From Amoebophrya sp. A120 (lineage: Eukaryota; Sar; Dinophyceae; Syndiniales; Amoebophryaceae): a DNA stretch of 64,000 bases. Every line of letters begins with the position of its first letter. Position 1 is the first letter of the stretch. The stretch spans positions 331,091 to 395,090 of the forward strand of contig CAJINV010000003.1 of the NCBI GenBank assembly GCA_905178155.1, in the 5' to 3' direction. Made by a program: the position numbers and the translations under genes. The notes beneath the pieces were generated by a model. It did no database searches, had not been told where the DNA came from, and saw only the letters and a program-made list of their open reading frames with translations. This document shows positions 21,641 through 32,643 of the stretch, in pieces.

Positions 21641-23539
21641 ATGGTTTCAGACCAGCAGTCCCTGATGCGCGAGGACCACTACCAGTATGGCGGCAGCATG
21701 TCGCTGAACCGCGACGGAGGTCCGGTGGTCGACATCGAGCGTTTCATTGAGGCGGAGCGAAAGTTCGTCGCTTTCCAGCAGGCCGGGGATCACGAGAAGG
21801 CTGTGAAGGCTCTGGAGGCGGTCCTGCGGCAAAACAAGCAATTCGTGCAGAACCTGGAGGATACGCTGCTCAGTTCCCTGTTCGAAAAACTGGCCGTCGG
21901 CTACAACACGCTGGGCATGAAATTTCTGAAGCTCGGGAAGACGGACCTCAGCTTGCGCTACTTCCAAAAGTCCGAAGTGGTGACAGACCCCGCAAACTTG
22001 CACATCCACACGAACACAAGGTACGTCTATTCTGATGCTATGCTGCTTCAAGCGCTGGGCCCTTTTTCGAATGATATTTCTAAGCTTACCTACCTCGCGG
22101 CCACCTTTTCTAACTCGGCAAAATCAGATTGGTCCTACGTGCGGTGACGTACAACAACCTTGGCTGCTTCTACAAAAGTATGAACAAATTGCACACCGCG
22201 CTGCACTACCTGCGAAAGGCCCTCGTCATTGAAGAGCGCGGCTTGGCAGAGAGAAGACACATGGAGGACGAAAATGGTACAAACATGGGAGTTCCACATG
22301 CATTTATTTTTTCTTGTTTGGACGTCGCTATTCGAAAACGAGATTGGATTCCGTTTTCCTATTCCGTGTGCATCTTGTCAATCTTTGATATGACGGGGTA
22401 TTGCGGTAGACCTAGTGGTCCTCTGATCCCCCGTAGGACGAAAACGAAACTATACTTAACTACACACAATCTGAAATAAATCGGGAAATCGAAATACCAG
22501 CAGAGGATAACCCTGATCCGGACGAGAGTGTAGCAGCTGCTCCCGCAACATCCGGCTCTTCGTCTGGGGCACAGAACCCAGCGGCTACGCACCTGAACTT
22601 GTGCGCGCTGTTGTCGCAGATGTCCATGTATCGAATACAAATATCATATCTGGGTCTGGAAGAGTCATGCTGTTTTTGCATTTCACAGGATGTCTGTCAT
22701 GGAAGCCCTAGCATCACAGATTTCGAGAAGCTTCCGCATTGCTTAATCCACATGACAAGTCCCCCACTTTGGTGACAGGAAGTGGACATCTTTTGCTGCC
22801 TGCTATGCATGAGAAATTTGTATCTGAGTCTGTGTTGTGAAATGCGCATCACAAGTTCGCATCCTTCCAGACCCAGACATGTTTGCAATGCATACCATGC
22901 ACGAGAAGGCGCTGTACCACGCGCAGAAGGCGATTAAGTTCCTGCAGCAGGACGAGGCGCGGCGGAAGGAGTTGCTGCGGCGGCAGGAGGAGGACGGTCC
23001 CGCCGCCTCGGACCAACAAACCGAAGCCGCGGTGCAAGCCGCGGCCGCGACGCGGCAAGACGAGTCTCTCACCCCCGTGGCATACTTCAACATGGGAGCC
23101 GAATACGAGCACTTGAAGTACTACACCGAGGCGCTGGATTATGACAAGAAATCAAAGGTTTCGTCAGAGCACTGGTTCTTGTGCAAATAAATTCGCGAAT
23201 GGATCAAGCAATGTCGGCTCGATGTGTAGTGCTTATCTATGCATGACAGTATCAGTACTGGAGAAGGAAATTGATAGCACCTGCGATGTTGATTAAGGTC
23301 AACTAGGAGAACTTTGACAGCAGGAGCTGCATGTCATTTCAGTTTCGTCAAGTTTTTTGTGAACTGTGCTGGTGAAAATTTCGTTTCTTGCCGATAAGAA
23401 AGCCTACGGCCAGGCGTACGAAGCCTGTCTGTCGGAGCTCGGTGCCGGACACGCCCTCACCTCGAAAATCCTGGACAGCATCAAACAGCTGAAAAAAAAC
23501 CTGGGGCCTTCTAAAACCAATGCGAAGGGGAAGAAATGA
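21641..23539 (+). CDS. TPR-repeat protein, five exons
   Basis: Exons 21641-22020, 22128-22274, 22445-22628, 22900-23157 and 23399-23539 total 1110 nt, or 369 residues. Tetratricopeptide-like helices are visible: AFQQAGDHEKAVKALEAVLR, VGYNTLGMKFLKLGKTDLSL, VTYNNLGCFYKSMNKLHTAL, YLRKALVIEERGL, YFNMGAEYEHLKYYTEALDY and KAYGQAYEACLSELG. TPRs usually scaffold protein complexes; no partner is evident. Introns 1 (22021-22127) and 4 (23158-23398) are GT-AG. Intron 3 is introner B4. Intron 2 is neither (see 22275-22444). The C terminus is Lys-rich (GPSKTNAKGKK). Confidence 0.85.
22275..22444 (+). other. Non-canonical 170-bp intron flanked by a 9-bp direct repeat
   Basis: The repeat GGACGAAAA occurs at 22266-22274 and 22436-22444. 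Removing 170 bp joins HMEDEN to ETILNYTQSEINREIEI in frame. Within the 9-bp slide no GT-AG choice exists; the closest is GA...AG. The ends show none of the inverted repeats of families A-J, so this may be a decayed introner or a separate kind of non-canonical intron. Confidence 0.65.
22629..22894. mobile_element. Introner B4 (266 bp)
   Basis: This is a family B element beginning TATCGAATACAAATATC and ending CATGTTTGCAATGCATA, so its right end carries the family A-like TGCATA terminus. The duplication CCATG is exact (22624-22628 and 22895-22899). Removing 271 bp gives LLSQMSMHEKALYHAQ in frame. Confidence 0.92.
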
Positions 23540-24260
23540 GGGAAAAATAAGTTTTCAACGACTCCATTGCGATAAACCATATTAACCAAACTTTACTGTT
23601 TCAGTTTCTATGCCTGTGGCTCCTGTGCCGACATGCTTCACATTGCTTCTACTCGTGTTAACCACTCACCGTTTCAGTTTCTAGTCCTTAAAACTTGCTC
23701 GTCTTGCATCTGAAGTGCTACCCACTTTCCCGCTCGGTATCCCCTACAGCAAGTGGTAAGAATCAGAAAAGCCTTCGTCTTGTATTTGCGCCAGCAGGAG
23801 CAGCTGATTGCGGTTGAACTTGAAATACAGCTTCTACCAAAGCGAATGAAGGGCTTCAAAAAGTGGATTTTTGTTTGCCTATTCGGTGACGCAGCGAACG
23901 CGAAGCCAGACAGCGCTTTTCCTTTGTTTTCGTCGTTGGTCGAAGATACGAGGAGCGTTTCAAAAAGGTTATGTTCGGAGTCAGGAGGTCATGTTCCGAA
24001 GAAAGAATTGATAGATGCTCTCTGAAATGTGATCTTCATGATCTTGTTGTTCTTTCGTACTCTCTGTGTACTTGTCGGTCCAGCACAATGTTGCTTTTTT
24101 TGGTAATTGCGGTCGGTCACCGTCACGTGCCCCAGCATTCGCTATTGTCTGTCTCGCTATATAAATAAATCGGCTGCACGACCACCTGCTATTCAGTTTG
24201 AGTCTTCTGTTCCGCTTAAGAAGGACCTGTTTCTAAAAGCTTATACTCACGAGTAGTTCC
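23540..24260. other. Intergenic stretch with one weak ORF
   Basis: A frame at 23753-24025 (GTG start, about 90 codons, containing YLRQQEQLIAVELEIQLLPK) has some protein-like character but no ATG and no context. I do not call it a gene. Confidence 0.5.
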
Positions 24261-27037
24261 ATGATTCGACAGAACATGTTGACTACGCAAGATCCCGCGC
24301 TGCTGCCGTCACCGCGGGCTAGGAGTTCTTGGCTCGTTGTTTTTTTCTTCGCTTCTGCGTGTTTTCATCTGCTTTCCCGCCCGGCGGTCGCACGCAAGCG
24401 GCGACAGGAGGTGGAGAAAATAAACGTGGCGCGATCGAACTGGGTCACCAAGAGCAGCAGCCCTACAGCGCACAGCCGCGAACTGTCAGACCCGTTGAGG
24501 GAGGGCATCACGTTGACCAAGGATGTTTTCTACGGCCGGGCGATCATCCAGGTGCCCCGGAGCAAGGGCTTCCTGGGCGTGCAGAACCTGAACCAAACCG
24601 CGCACGGGACGCTACGAAAGCAGCTGCTGGAGGAATTCGCGTATGACAAGTACAACATCACGTCGGAGAACGCGAGACACGTGTTGCAGTCCTCGATCTC
24701 CCTGATCGCGGAGAACCGAGACCCGAATTCCCGTTTTCGCAAGTATTTGGACCTTTTGCAGACCGAGAACATGCTGGTTTTTACGCTCAACGACACCCAG
24801 CGCAAAATGCTCCAGGGCACAACGCAAGAGAAAACCCCCGAGGAGTTGTCGTCACTGGTGGAACTGGTCCACAGCGCCGCCGGGAACTTCACGCTGGAAC
24901 CGCAGGCGGGTTCGGACGCCAGCGAGGTGCTAGGAAAACCAGTGACGTGGCGGGAGGCACAGTGGGCGGTGTCGGCCATACTCACGCGGGCGCTTACCAT
25001 CTGGCCGCCAACCGAAGACCGACCCAGTGACCACGGGGAAGACCCCGCCACTGGGGACTCGGTATCATCTTATTTGTAGTTGTTGTAAGGGCCGCTGGAG
25101 GCGCTGGTGGAACGTTGTGAGAAAGATGAAACTCAATCTTTTTCTTAGGCGTATATGCAAGCAGCATGGGTAAACTACATCTCCCTACATCAACGCGGCC
25201 CCTTCCTCTGGCACTACTAGTGCTGCGCAAATGAGGAAACTACGGCAACATGCTCAGGATGTAAAAAGCAAACTAGAACTACGTTATATCAGATCAAAAT
25301 GTCCCTTGTGCCCATTCCGGAGCTGCTGTACGCCAATTACCATCCGGACGGGGGCACGGCCATCACTTTCCAGGAGGAGCGCATCGTGATTGACGGTCAG
25401 GTATCCTCTGCAAAAGTATCGTACTCGTAGTAATCGCATTTATGCATGACACATCTCTTTTTCAAGGTAAACCAGCATGAGAAATTCCATGTGTCATGCT
25501 GAGCAAATTTGTAATGCGATTACTACTAGTGCGATGCTTTTGCATTATTTCATATCAGGACGTGGATGTGGTGCTGCAGATCGCCCGGCGCGACATGGGC
25601 AAGGGCGAGGAGAACTTTTTGTACCCCGGACGCCTGTCGAATTCCGATCTGCTGCTGCGGTACAACCTGACGTTCAAGAAGAACCACGTCGGCATTGGCG
25701 ACAACTCCACCATATGCATTCGCAAAAGTATTATTGATCGTACTTCTAAGTGGTGCCTGCAATACAAATTTGCTCAGCACGACAAATAGAATTTGTAATG
25801 CTGTTTTAGCTTATGCTTAGGACGAAGCCGATTTGTCATGGAGAAGGAGATCTGCAATTAATACTTTTGCAATGCATACACCATCCCGGGGTCGCTGGCA
25901 ATGAGCGGGGACGACACGCGGAACATGCGTTCCAACAAAAACAAGCAGCGGCGGGAATTCGAAAAGTACAACTGCACGGCCGAGGACTTTGAGCTGCGGT
26001 TTTCGCCGAAGGGCTATCCGGACCGCAAGTTCTGCCGCTGTTGGCGCGTCAACCACTTCATGGAGAGTGGCTGGTATTCGCCGGCTTTAGTGAAAAAAGT
26101 GCACCTGCTATGGAGAGAAAAAAGTTTGTCACAGTCACTATCTTGGAGGTTTTGCATTACAAATTTTTTGAACATCACAACTTTTCCTTGTATTGCAGAA
26201 CCACTAAGGGAAATCCCGTATGAAGTTTGGCTGTGATGCATTTTTACGCATGCCAGGCATTTTTTGTATTGCAAAAATTGCCCATGAGTGATCGTGACGA
26301 ACTTTTTTCTTCTTATACCTGCTCGACAAGTGGCCCCCGCCCCCGGCCTACACGGACGAGGAAATGTGTATGGTGTTCATCTCAAATGTTACATTCTCAA
26401 GTGTTACATGAATTTGTCATGCAAGAACACCAAAAGTGAACGCGGGAAGATTGCGCGCTTTGCATTACAAATTTGGAACAGATTTAGTCCCTGTTTAGCC
26501 CTTCGATGATTTGTCATGCAAAACACCTTGATCGTGTGGCGGCTTATGGCATTTTTGCATGACAAATCATGTAACAGTTGAGAATGTAACGTTTGAGAAC
26601 GCCATAATGTGGTTGGCCCTCACCCAGGCTGACAACCAGCTCAATGCGCTTTTCAAGCAGGTATGTTGTTTTTGTGAGCTTCTGTTGAAAAGTAGTAGGA
26701 GTGACAAATTTACGTGTCATCATGTCGCGCGTACGTAGAGGTAGATGATGTCAAAGTTAAAGTTCTCTACTTGATCATTTTCATTCGCCTTCCTCCCCAT
26801 AAAACTACGAACTAGGGTAGTTTTCTTTCTAACAAAAACAAACAGCATTGCAAGTGGCGGCGCGCTCGACTCCGGAATGGTATTGACCGTGCTACTCTGG
26901 AAGCTTTCAAGGTTTCAGAGGATGTAATCGATCAGAAACTTTACAAGATGCGCATCGAAGAGACTAAGACCTTCAAGCACTGCGAAGAGCTTGCCAATCG
27001 GATTTCAAATGTAGAGTCCAAAAAAACTGAGCTGTGA
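24261..27037 (+). CDS. SET-domain protein of the SETD3/Rubisco-LSMT type, seven exons
   Basis: Exons 24261-25061, 25293-25401, 25560-25712, 25884-26108, 26323-26368, 26612-26660 and 26846-27037 total 1575 nt, or 524 residues. The N terminus has a hydrophobic stretch (SSWLVVFFFASACFHLL), a possible signal or anchor. A split-SET arrangement is visible: ITLTKDVFYGRAIIQVPRSK (about 83-102), a long insert, WREAQWAVSAILTRAL (about 232-247), then LVPIPELLYANYHPDGG, where this family normally has an Asn-His core, and GKGEENFLYPGRLSNSDLLL. Members methylate Lys or His in proteins such as Rubisco, actin or ribosomal proteins; the substrate here cannot be told. The usual NH pair appears as ANYH, so activity is uncertain. 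Two introns are GT-AG (25062-25292 and 26661-26845) and four are introners. Confidence 0.78.
25402..25554 (+). mobile_element. Introner A6 (153 bp)
   Basis: This is a family A element beginning TATCCTCTGCAAAAGTATCG and ending TTTTGCATTATTTCATA, a slightly expanded end. The duplication TCAGG is exact (25397-25401 and 25555-25559). Removing 158 bp gives RIVIDGQDVDVVLQIARR in frame. Confidence 0.92.
25713..25878. mobile_element. Introner A7 (166 bp)
   Basis: This is a family A element with both ends of the TATGCATNGCAAAAG type (left TATGCATTCGCAAAAG, right CTTTTGCAATGCATA), so orientation cannot be told. The duplication CACCA is exact (25708-25712 and 25879-25883). Removing 171 bp gives GDNSTIPGSLAMSGDD in frame. 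Confidence 0.92.
26109..26317. mobile_element. Introner F1 (209 bp)
   Basis: It begins TATGGAGAGAAAAAAGTTTG and ends CGAACTTTTTTCTTCTTATA, with imperfect inverted repeats extending over TCACAGTCAC/GTGATCGTGA. The A-rich ends suggest kinship with family C. The duplication CCTGC is exact (26104-26108 and 26318-26322). Removing 214 bp gives KKVHLLDKWPPPPAYTDEE in frame. Confidence 0.9.
26369..26606. mobile_element. Introner E2 (238 bp)
   Basis: This is a family E element beginning TATGGTGTTCATCTCAAATG and ending ACGTTTGAGAACGCCATA. The duplication ATGTG is exact (26364-26368 and 26607-26611). Removing 243 bp gives DEEMWLALTQADNQLN in frame. Confidence 0.92.
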
Positions 27038-27703
27038 CGGAGTCCTCAAATATTTTTAAGATGCAAACTTTCATGCCTGAAGATCCTGTCACTGCTGGCA
27101 CTGGCAGCCTTGTGAAAGACAAATGCTTAGCCGTCATTGAAGATCCTGTCACAAGCACGACCGCCTTTTGCTTTTTCGAGGCGCTGCGCGGCAACTACGA
27201 TCGCATTTTTTGAATTTCACGTCGCTGGTATGAGTATGAATATGACCAATATGAGTATTCATGTACCATCGCGGGGTACTAAGAGATCATCAAATGTCGA
27301 AATGTAAAGGATAAGGAAAAGGAAGTATATGATCTATGTATAGAAGATATGCCATTTGGATTTGGAAAATCCAAATCATGATGATCATCGATGTTGCTGA
27401 CGTCGCATGTCGTGATCTCTCTTTATTCGGCCGGAAGACCTCCAAACGCAGTCTTTTTTTGACAGAAAAAACTTCTACTAACTTCTCAGCTGATTTTTGC
27501 CTAGTATCAATCTAGTATTTTTCATCAGCATTGATTTGCCTAGCATCAATCTAGTATTGTAATTGTTCACTTTGTTCTTTCGTAGCAAAATTATTCGATA
27601 ATCGATTCAGCACGACTAAAATTTTTGTACAATTTTTCGAGTCACTGTCATCAACACAAAAAACAAGGGCGCCGAAAATATCAAAACTGCATCAAACTAC
27701 AGT
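27038..27703. other. Intergenic stretch, no gene recognised
   Basis: It contains two copies of GAAGATCCTGTCAC (near 27078 and 27138) just after the SET gene stop, and otherwise AT-rich DNA. Confidence 0.6.
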
Positions 27704-30700
27704 ATGAGTGCCAAAATCATGCCGGTGGTGAAGCACCTCGCTTTGCTCGGGGTCGCCCATGCTGGTCAACAGCACCAAGACTTTATTTTTGACGCATTTC
27801 GCGACAAGGTTGACGCTTTCGTGGAACACGTAAAACAAAATCCGACCAACATTGCCGCTGCCGTGAAAGCGAGCACCGGGGACGAAACTAGTACCGCCGA
27901 AGGTTTCTTTCTTGAACAAGCGAGCGAAGATCAAGATGCTAGTACAACTACAGCACCCTCGAAGATGGTGCTCTGGGACCAAGGTGCGGTTCCCGACGAC
28001 GACGGATGGTATCCCTCCATCCGAAACCTCGTCATCGAGGATAAAGAAACCGGCCACAAACATTCCAACCTGATCTCTTCGATTCCGTGGCCTCGTGATC
28101 CATCTAGTACAACTTCTTCTACACCGCAAGAAACTACTACACAGCAGCTGGCCGTCCTGTCGCGCGAGATTGCGCGGTACCACGCAGTATCAAATGTAAA
28201 AATGTCTGGGTCTGGAAACTTGTGATGCTGGGTGGCGTCTCATGATGAGGCTACAAATGCTGGCTCAGCATGACAAGTTTCTGAGCTCCTAGGTGTTGCC
28301 TATTCTGCATGACAAACTGCGCTTCTGCATCACAGAAAAGCGGAGCTCTTGGGTGACGTGCATGACAGATTTAAGAGTCATGCCAGACAAGCATGACAGA
28401 CATGAATTCTTCCATACCCAGACATTTTTACACTTGATACGCAGTGTCGTACTTCGCCGCGCGCTGGCTCGAGGCGGCACTGCACGCCGGCGACGTGTAT
28501 GGATTGCAAAAATGCCTGGGTCTGGAAACTTGTAATGCTAAAAGTGAATGGGAGACGCACTGCAATACGCAGCTGTGCATGACAAATTAAATTTTTTGGC
28601 TCCCATGTCTTACGTATTCCACATGGCAAACTGCGTTTTTGCATGACAGGTAAGAGGGCCTCATCGTGCCTATGCAACGCAGATTCTCGAGTCATGCCAG
28701 ACAAGCATGACAAACTTGCATTCTTCCAGACCCAGACATTTTTGCATTTGATAACGTGGAAATGTTGAAGAGCCGTGGGATTCTCTCCCCCGAGTGGAAG
28801 GCCGGTGTCTACCTGCAGAGCGACGAATTCGCCTGCAAGAAGAAACTCGTTGATGCGTTGCTCCGCACCAGTACACTAACGATCTCCACCAGCGAAGATG
28901 AACAAGAAGATCAAGAGCAGAGCGAACGGGAAAAAATCGCAGGAGATGAAGTTCTCGTTGCTTTGGACGAGTACAAAACTTGCATGGGTCATGTCGAGGA
29001 GAAAAAACAGCTGGCGGCATCGGGAAAATGGGACTGCTCGGCGGGGGTGATCTTCGACCAAAAGCTGCTGAAGGACATTTTTGCCGTCCTGCGGTTTGAG
29101 AAAATCGACGAAGAATACGGACTGCTGGAGTGGATCAACCAGTTGGATCCAACAGAGTGGCTGCAAAGTATGATGACCTCTCTGCGACGCAACGACATGG
29201 TGTCGGATTTGCTCGCCGTGGGCATCGTCGACAACTACACGAAGGTCGTGGCAGGAGATGTTGAACCAGCTGCACAGGATGAAGATGTTGAGCAACTCGA
29301 AAATTCCGAGATGATTGACACGATGCTCGATACTCAGCCTCATGTTTTGACCGCTGATGCGGACGTGGAAGGGGCTGCGTTTGCCGAGCAGCTCCGGGCG
29401 GAATGGAAGGATTTCAGCCTGGAAAAGATTCTGAATGCCGATAAAGCGCGAACCTCGTCCGCCGCTTCCGCCATGTTCCACTACGCTCTCGTGCTGCACA
29501 GCATTGGGGAGCAATTGGGCGGTGCGAAGAGTCGCGGCCGAGGCCTCCTGCGCGATGTCGTTGACCATTTCACGAAGCTGCGGCCAGCGCTGAATCTGAT
29601 GGACACGCCAAGCGCCTTTGAGGCGGTAAAACTTTGGTCCGTGGAACCGGCCATGAAGACATGGGCGGAACATAACTTCGAGTGGGGTGCCAAGCCCGTC
29701 GAAGCAGAAGAAGCGGGAGGAGATGAAGGCACGGAACAAACTGAGGACTTCCGCGAGGGCATGGTATGAACAAGAATAGAATGTTTATCGTGGACTTGTA
29801 TTTATAAAAATGCTCATGCTTTTGTTCGTACTAACTATTTCTATTTCAATTTCTTCACCTGACAGAACAATTGGGTAGGTGGTAAGCAAATGTTTGTGGC
29901 AGGGGCAATATGTGTACGATGCGGTAGAAATGTGATCGACGCTCGTTCCGCTTGTATGTACACCACCTACACAAACTAAACGTAGGCGTAGCACACTTCA
30001 TCTACTGCTCTTTCCGAATCCGAAGATAATAATAAACACAAAACAGAGTTTGAACTTGACCCTGCGTCTGAACATCCTGGAGGCTACGTTGCAGGACCAA
30101 GTGAACGAGAACCACCTGAACGTGATCGCGGGACAGGACATGGTGGAAAGCCAGAACGTGAACTGGGCCGCGCTGGCGAGCTTCCAGCGCCTGTACGAGT
30201 CCTGGAACCTTGCGTTTGTCACTGGCAACTTCCGGGAAGCGCCGCTGTTTTGGTCGAAATTACTCACGCCGATCGTCGGCGGCGCCACCCCGGGGTCCTA
30301 CATGTTTCACCGCATCCTGGCCCTGTACATCCACTGGCACACCATCATGTGTCTGCGCCACGACGGGCGGACCAAATTGCGGGCGCTGGCGCAGCGGGAG
30401 TCTCCCTTGCGGGAAAAATTCGTGAAGAAGTACCAGGAAGTGGTCAAAAGCGGCCACGCGGCCCCGATCGACGACGCCGTGGTAGATCTGTTCGCGCCGG
30501 AAGGATACCGGCTGGGAAACGTCACCCGAACCTTGTTTGGGCGGCGAACGCAGGGTTACGCATTGGGAGACGGGGTGAAAGCCTTGGCGAGAAGGGCCAC
30601 GGGCGCGGAGGATCCGGTTCGTCAAGCGATCAAAGGAAAGCTGTACGAGATGATTGCGGATCATACTAGCACGACCACGACCAACAACAGCTCGACGTCC

Positions 30701-31054
30701 ACCTCCACGTCGTCCGCGGTTGTTCAGAGGGAAATCCCGGCTCTTGAACATGTTTCTGGATTTCCGGAGAGTCCGTTTCTGGAGGCCTTTCTGAAAATGC
30801 AAATGGTGCCGTGGAACCAGAACAAGGACGTTCTGGGGGCGTGGGGTGCGCTGAATGCCGCTTTCTCGCAGAAGGTGCGGGGCCTGATGACGGACAAGGG
30901 CGTTGATACCGAACACGGCGTTCCGGCGTGGCACCGGCACCGCGTGGTGGCCCAGCGCCTCATCGCCGCGATTGGACGGGCTCGACAGGCGCGCAAAGGC
31001 TTGGTCGGAAGATTTCTGCCAAATAAACGTCAACGTGGTGCCACGCACTCGTGA
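27704..31054 (+). CDS. Large protein of unknown function with a predicted signal peptide, four exons
   Basis: Exons 27704-28187, 28445-28497, 28759-29763 and 30047-31054 total 2550 nt, or 849 residues. The N terminus MSAKIMPVVKHLALLGVAHA looks like a cleavable signal peptide. Two introns are family B introners separated by a 53-nt exon; the third (29764-30046) is GT-AG. The product is mostly helical and mixed-charge, for example LRFEKIDEEYGLLEWINQLD and LNLTLRLNILEATLQDQ, with an acidic spacer around residues 355-390 and a short Ser/Thr run (TSTTTTNNSSTSTSTSS). The C terminus is basic (GRFLPNKRQRGATHS). I recognise no domain. In a parasite, a secreted protein of this size could reach the host or a vacuole, but that is only inference. 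Confidence 0.72.
28188..28439. mobile_element. Introner B5 (252 bp)
   Basis: This is a family B element beginning TATCAAATGTAAAAATGTC and ending GACATTTTTACACTTGATA. The duplication CGCAG is exact (28183-28187 and 28440-28444). Removing 257 bp gives IARYHAVSYFAARWLE in frame. Confidence 0.93.
28498..28753. mobile_element. Introner B6 (256 bp)
   Basis: This is a family B element beginning TATGGATTGCAAAAATGCC and ending GACATTTTTGCATTTGATA. The duplication ACGTG is exact (28493-28497 and 28754-28758). Removing 261 bp gives LHAGDVEMLKSRGILS in frame. It lies 58 bp after B5. Confidence 0.93.
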
Positions 31055-32322
31055 AACTGCAGCAGCTTGTTCACACTAGAACTAGTGAGAAAGCTGCATA
31101 TGTTGTAGGGTGATATTATCTTGACCTTGTTCACGACACTATAGGTATGACTATGTATGATCAGCAGATTTTTTGGGATCGCAAAATCTATGAAGATGAG
31201 CTCTAATCTAAGTACTACTTCATGGCAATGACTCGTGGGCTTCTTGCTTCCGTAGTGTGCTCGTGGGTTCGTCTTTTCTTCGGAAGCACAAGCGCCGGAA
31301 GCGGAGCCGGCACACGCAGATCAATTTCAATACTTAAAGATGATTCTCGATCAGGATTGTGGTCACACAGGAATTCTGCATTATGATTTTGATTATTTGA
31401 ATATCTTGACAAACTGCATCTCAGGAACAATCCAAGACACGACAGATGAAGAGTTTTTTTTTTACTTATTCATGTGGTACGCTTTTATTCATTTCGAAAG
31501 GAAATCTGATAAACATAAATCGGATGCATGTGTTATTTTTGCACTTATTGTGATGAGGTTTAGAAATGTTGATTTCCGTTTTTGAAAGTACCGTCAAATT
31601 AGAAGTACAAGTTTTGGACTTTTGGGTGCTTTCAGTGACTGCGCCACTTATTTCGTGAAAGACAAAGAGTGGGGGGCCGCCCGCTTGGAGCGGGTGTCCT
31701 CGGGAAGCGCCTGCGCATACTTACACGCCCAGGAACGCACGACGGCAGGGTAGGATACGGCACTGCTGTGTCGTCCTGCGCCCCCCCCCGTTTATACAGG
31801 CACCAAGACAGGAGATTCTGGGGCAGAAAAAGGGATCTTGATTTGGCAGCAGCCATACTGTAATACCATAAACCTAGAGTAGTAAAGACTGACAAAGAGC
31901 GCTCAACAACTAGCATATGAGAATTGCCGTCGTGTATAATTTTTTATTAGTGTTGTACGATTTGAATTTTTTATGTCGTGCTCGTGTATGATTTTCTTTT
32001 TCTTGATTAGTGTATAATGACTATGGTTTAGTCCAGGCTTCATGTCGGGAAATCAGTGCCATACCAAAGATCGCATCTTACATAGACCTATGAATGTTGT
32101 ATATCTATATTGCTCGCGGAAAGAGGCAGCAGCATTCGCTAGAGTGCAGGATGCACCACGATGAACGCGGCACAAGGCTTGTAGCCCGCCGCTGCCATTG
32201 AAAGATCGCCGTAAAAAAATCAATCAGCACGACGCGAGTAGTGATGAGGACGCGTTGATGCTGCCATCAGTTCAAAAAAATTGAGGTGTGCAGATGGATT
32301 CACCTATGCAATTTCATGCTTG
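31055..32322. other. Intergenic stretch, no gene recognised
   Basis: It is AT-rich overall, with a short GC-rich block near 31670-31800. That block includes ATACTTAC at about 31717 and a C9 run. No coding frame or RNA fold could be supported. Confidence 0.55.
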
Positions 32323-32643
32323 ATGATCATCCTGTCACTGGCACTGGCACCGGTGGAAGCCAAGTGTTTTCTCGGGTTCTGTTCAAAAGTGTTTACGTTT
32401 GAAGTCGTTGTTTCATTCTTGTGTGTTGCTCTTCTTGTTTCTCAAGGATCAGAGGAAGTTCCAATTCCAAAATTACTGAACAAGAAGGATCCTGGTCAGA
32501 TTTTCTTTTTCGTTGAACTTGAAAAAGATCTTTGTTTCTTCACTCTCAGACCCGGGCTCCTCATATCACTTTACTTGACGGCTTTTCTTTTCGTCGGCTT
32601 CACTTCTTACTTCTTTTTCTTGCAAAAGAAAAGACGAACATAA
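32323..32643 (+). CDS. Possible small hydrophobic protein (hypothetical)
   Basis: This is an ORF of 106 codons from ATG 32323 with a signal-like start (MIILSLALAPVEAK) and hydrophobic segments FEVVVSFLCVALLV and LLISLYLTAFLFVGF. It sits in AT-rich DNA between unrecognised regions. Composition alone could generate such a hydrophobic frame, so confidence is low. Confidence 0.25.
   Translation: MIILSLALAPVEAKCFLGFCSKVFTFEVVVSFLCVALLVSQGSEEVPIPKLLNKKDPGQIFFFVELEKDLCFFTLRPGLLISLYLTAFLFVGFTSYFFFLQKKRRT

Noticed and set aside
30260-31048. 262-codon minus-strand ORF opposite the secreted-protein gene
   Set aside because: It is a shadow of the + strand coding exon, which has better composition and continues across a GT-AG intron.
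31710-31850. ATACTTAC at about 31717 resembling the 5' end of U1 snRNA
   Set aside because: No stem-loop I or II loop sequences of U1 and no Sm-type site in the right place could be found downstream, so the match is probably chance.
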